Assembly: GCA_025765615.1 (NCBI GenBank)
Contig: JAIVFJ010000201.1
Location: 53,696-117,695, forward strand
Length of the DNA stretch: 64,000 nt
Direction of reading: 5' to 3'
Origin: Zopfochytrium polystomum
Lineage: Eukaryota > Chytridiomycota > Chytridiomycetes > Chytridiales > Chytridiaceae
Below the pieces are notes generated by a model. The model had not been told where the DNA came from. It did no database searches and saw nothing but the letters and a program-made list of their open reading frames with translations. Both the position numbers and the translations under genes were made by a program. Positions within the stretch are counted from its first letter, which is position 1, and the number at the start of each line of letters is the position of its first letter. This document shows, one piece after another, positions 60,226 through 64,000 of this stretch.

Positions 60226-61511
60226 TGTGAGACTATACTCACTCCTTTGACCCTGGGATCTGGGCCCTAGAGTGAGGGAAAGCAAATAATAGGCTAAAAC
60301 TAACTTTATTGGGCTGTTGTCTAGGGGGTGTTTCAACCCTACTACTTGCCTAGTCCACGAAGTATCCCTACTGATCTGTCTAACAGGGGTCTCAAACACA
60401 AAGAATGAACATTCTGAGGGATCAGTGCTGGAGCACCGATTACTCACATGGCAACAGGCCGATGCAAGGGGAAACAGAAGGGCACTCCCAAGGGTGCAAC
60501 ACAACTGCAGAATAAAGAGAGAGAAGAGGAAATGAGGTTTTTTATCTCAGGAACCAAATCTCAAATACAACAGGAGCAGTTAATAACAACAGGACAGACA
60601 GGGCGCAACCTAGCGCCCCTTGTCGCAAACAGTGCTGCAGGAGCCCTCATCGTCGCCAGCGACGGGAGGGAGAGAGAGAAGGGAGTCAACTATGTAGGGG
60701 TCTGAATCACCAGCAGGGAACTTGCACGCGGAAACACCTGCGATCGTACACACACCCCACTGGGCTGCGTCGGCACGATCACTCTTGGGCTTATTCGCAT
60801 CGCACTCGTACTCACACATCTCACTCTCACAGCAATAGGACTGAGGCAGGCACTCGTGGATCGAACACTCAGGTGTCAGGGACCGCGCAGGGCGCAGCCA
60901 CCTACACCCTTGTGGGGTCAACAACACCACTGCCGTCGCCTCCGCGGCGGGCGAGTGTCTGTGATCCTCACTCCAACACAGAGCCACCAGTGTCACACAG
61001 TCGGTGGTGGGGCCAGCTGCATACCCCACCTGCGGCCCTTAAGAGGAGCCCTCGAAGGGACCATGTACTCACCTGGGTGTGTACCACCTCTCACTACCCT
61101 CACCTTTGCGAGCCAGATGAATTTGAAGGGACTCTGTATTGGTGCCAAAGGACAGAAATCAGATTGAAGAAAAAAGGAAAAGAGAAATGGCCCAAAAACA
61201 GAGAGAGAGAAAATTGACAAGTGTAACCCATGACTCAGAGCATCCACCACAAATGCTCTACATCCCCCCAACCCTATGTGTGTATGGACAAGTGCCGAAA
61301 ATAAATAATAAATTAGGCGGGCTCAGGGTACAGCCTGTCAGGCACCCCATCCCCAGGCAGTTGGGCAGTCTCTGTAAGTCACCGAAAAAGAAAATATGTT
61401 GAGAAAACCCTGGTGCAACAGAAACTGTTAAGACGAAAGTAGTAAAAGCAGGCCCAATAATAAAGACAGGTTAGCTGCAAATACACTTTGATAACGCCTT
61501 GGAAACTAAAG
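60226..61511 (+). repeat. Long direct repeat, copy 1 (LTR-like)
   Basis: 1.29 kb repeated in the same orientation at 62652. Starts with the palindrome GTGAG-ACTATA-CTCAC and ends CTTGGAAACTAAAGA. No coding potential is convincing. Size and pairing suit LTRs of a retrotransposon or two copies of a dispersed element; the start is TG but the end is not CA. Confidence 0.8.
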
Positions 61512-62651
61512 ATCTGGGAATAATAATAGGGGTCCCAATCCTTGCAGTTTTATGACAGGTACGCTTGTTTTTGTGAATAAAACCCCAAGACTTTATCACT
61601 GAGACCTTGGTGTAGTCTCGCACCAAACTCATATTGATGGGCTCAAGGTCATAAATATGTGTGGAGCAACAAATGTTATAAAGGACAGCTGTGCGTTGCT
61701 TTTCATCACTGATTCGCTGGTTTTCTGCAGAAGGATCCAGTGGTCGAATATTGTCGCCGGCGCCCATAATTGTTATGAACTGAGGGGGATTGCAAGGAGG
61801 GCCATCAAAAAGAACTGTGGCAGATGTGGAGGCGGAAAGCTGGTGGTGTGCAAAATGAATAGCCATTATGGAGCCACAGGAGGATAAAGCAGAGGTGATT
61901 GCGTGACGCAGGGAGTCCTTCAGTTCATCAAATTTTTTTCCAGTAGTTCCAGGAGCCAGGTCTTGGAGGATGAGTCAGTTGGCATGTCTGTTGGTGAATT
62001 CTGTGGCAGCAGCTGGTAGTTGACAGGTGAAGAAAATTTAATGTTGGGATGTGGTCTGAAGACAGGCAGCCTGTTCATCCAACAAAGGATGCAAAAGGCG
62101 GAGCGAGTAAGAAGCCTGGTCCTTTGAGAGCAAGGGCTGCTGTCGGATGGTGAGGTTGCAAGTGGAGGTGAAGTGTAGGATGTCAAGTTCAGTGAGTGGG
62201 GCAACAGTGGGGTCTGGTTGAGTGGTGATTGTCAATATGTGTTGATCAGCGTGGGTGACGAAAAACTTGGAGGGAGGTGGGCTGCTCATGAAAGGGGGTA
62301 GCAATCCCAATTCAGCACAAAAGTTGTGATGGTGAAGGGGGTGATTGCAGTCTGATTTGGAAGACGAGGCCAGCAATCGCTGGAGGCAATCTGGCAGCAA
62401 TCCGGAGTTATTCTGGCGACGATCTGGAGTCAATCTGACGATGATCTGACGATCTGACAACGATCTGACATCAATCTGGCAGTGGGAAGGCGGTGGAGGG
62501 TGCAGTCTTGAGTGTCAGTTGACTTTTGCCCATCACGTTGCTCCGCAGTCCTGCTCCACTTCGGGGGGCTTGTTGGGATTCTACTCTCTTCCTTCTGCCC
62601 ACACTCTAAATATTTTGATTCTTATCACCGACAAAACAACAGAAGTACTGT
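61512..62651 (-). pseudogene. Sequence between the direct repeats with broken ORFs
   Basis: 1.14 kb. Minus-strand frames 62460-62038, 62204-61920 and 61866-61471 code for helical, Leu/Ser/His-containing sequence in three frames, suggesting one decayed protein of about 300 residues. No motif is recognised; a gag remnant is possible because of the flanking repeats. Confidence 0.35.
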
Positions 62652-63996
62652 TGTGAGACTATACTCACTCCTTTGACCCTGGGATCTGGGCCCTAGAGTG
62701 AGGGAAAGCAAATAATAGGCTAAAACTAACTTTATTGGGCTGTTGTCTAGGGGGTGTTTCAACCCTACTACTTGCCTAGTCCACGAAGTATCCCTACTGA
62801 TCTGTCTAACAGGGGTCTCAAACACAAAGAGTGAACATTCAGAGGGACAATCCTCTGAAGGATCGGTGCTGGAGCACCGATTACTCGCATGGCCGCGGGC
62901 CGATGCAAGGGGAAACGGAAGGGCACTCCCGAGGGCGCAACACAACCGCAGAATAAAGAGAGAGAAGAGGGAAACAGGGGTTTTTATCTCAGGAACCTAA
63001 TCTCACACACAACAGGAGCGGTTAATAGCGACGGGACGGACAGGGCGCGACCTAGCGCCCCTCGTCGCGGAGGGTGCTGCAGGAGCCCCCGTCGTCGCCA
63101 GCGACAGGGGGGGAGAGAGAGAAGGGAGTCGACTATGTAGGGGTCGGAAGGTCGCCAGCAGGGAACTCGCACGCGGAAACACCTGCAATCGTACACGCAC
63201 CCCGCTGGGCTGCGTCGGCACGATCACTCGACCAACGGGCTTTATCGCATCGCACTCGTACTCACACATCTCACCCTCACAGCAATAGGACCGAGGCAGG
63301 CGCTTGTAGATCGAACTCTCAGGTGTCGGGGGCTGCACTGGGCGCAGCCACCAACACCCTCGCGGGGACGGGAAGGTTGGGGACAACGACGCCGTCGTCG
63401 TCACCACCACCACCACCGTCATCGCAGCGGGCAAGCGCCAGGGATCCTCACTCCAACACAGAGCCGGCAATGTCACACAGTCGCTGGTGGGGCCAGCTGC
63501 ATTCCCCACCCACGGCCCCTTAAGAGGAGCCCCACGAAGGGACCATGTACACACCCGGGTGTGTACCATCTCTCACTACCCTCACCTTTGTGAGCCAGAT
63601 GGATTTGAAGGGACTCTGTATTGGTGCCAATGGACAGAAATCAGATTGAAGAAAAAAGGAAAAAGAGAAATGGCCCAAAAACAGAGAGAGAGAAAATTGA
63701 CAAGTCAACCCCCTGACTTGGAGCATCCACCACAAATGCTCTAAGTCCCCCCCAACCCTATGCGTGTATGTACAAGTGCCAAAAATAAATAATAAATTAG
63801 GCGGGCTTGAGGTACGGCCTGTCAGACACCCCATCCCTAGGCAGTCAGGCAGTCTCCGTTAGTCACCGAAAAAGAAAATATGTTGAGAAAACCCTGGTGC
63901 AACGGAAACTGTTAAGACGAAAGTAGTAAAAGCAGACCCCATAATAAAGACGGGTTAGCCGCAAATACACTTTGATAACGCCTTGGAAACTAAAGA
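62652..63996 (+). repeat. Long direct repeat, copy 2 (LTR-like)
   Basis: Same order as copy 1 with scattered substitutions and extra triplet-rich DNA (ACC/GTC repeats near 63390-63425) explaining its greater length. It reaches the window end, so its true end may lie outside. Confidence 0.8.
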
Positions 63997-64000
63997 ACCG

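Overview
The window is nuclear DNA from a fungus, most likely an early-diverging (zoosporic or mucoromycotan-grade) one. Evidence: genes split by many short spliceosomal introns (mostly 40-100 bp), a seven-repeat polyubiquitin gene, a fungal SIN-type Cdc14 family gene, a Gdt1 transporter, a stand-alone SAICAR synthetase, and TTAGGG-type telomeric motifs. The lineage call is inference; no rRNA or organelle marker is present.

Left two thirds (1-41.4 kb) is gene territory. In order: a 5'-truncated low-complexity protein (+); a membrane-anchored glycosyltransferase with a GT25 domain and a GT10-like middle region (+); a 1480-aa PX-domain protein (+); a Cdc14-SIN family gene (-); a protein kinase with atypical motifs (+); polyubiquitin (-); a four-TM membrane protein (-); translin (+); NECAP (-); SAICAR synthetase ADE1 (-); an 845-aa helical orphan (-); a 1234-aa low-complexity protein with a Whi5-like motif (+); and a Gdt1/TMEM165 family cation transporter (-). 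Exon structures were built by joining reading frames at GT-AG sites so that family motifs stay continuous. Genes sit 150-800 bp apart, often with shared divergent promoters. The products are unrelated housekeeping and signalling functions, with no operon-like grouping.

Right third (about 42-64 kb) is mobile-element territory with visibly fewer CpG dinucleotides. It holds three near-identical 229-bp LTRs, a 1.35-kb perfect-geometry inverted repeat, a dead Ty1/copia pol with a fourth LTR, decayed proline/alanine-rich gag-like ORFs, and two 1.3-kb direct repeats at the right edge.

The most interesting part is 53.8-59.25 kb: three different elements laid head to tail, each boundary marked by the same 12-mer GTTAGGGTTAGC, i.e. 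a telomeric-repeat fragment. One carries an intact 818-aa LINE-type reverse transcriptase with no visible endonuclease domain, two begin with pol III B-box (tRNA-like) sequences, and two end with the same 3' tail. This looks like a telomere-associated or telomere-targeting retroelement system with tRNA-derived companions.
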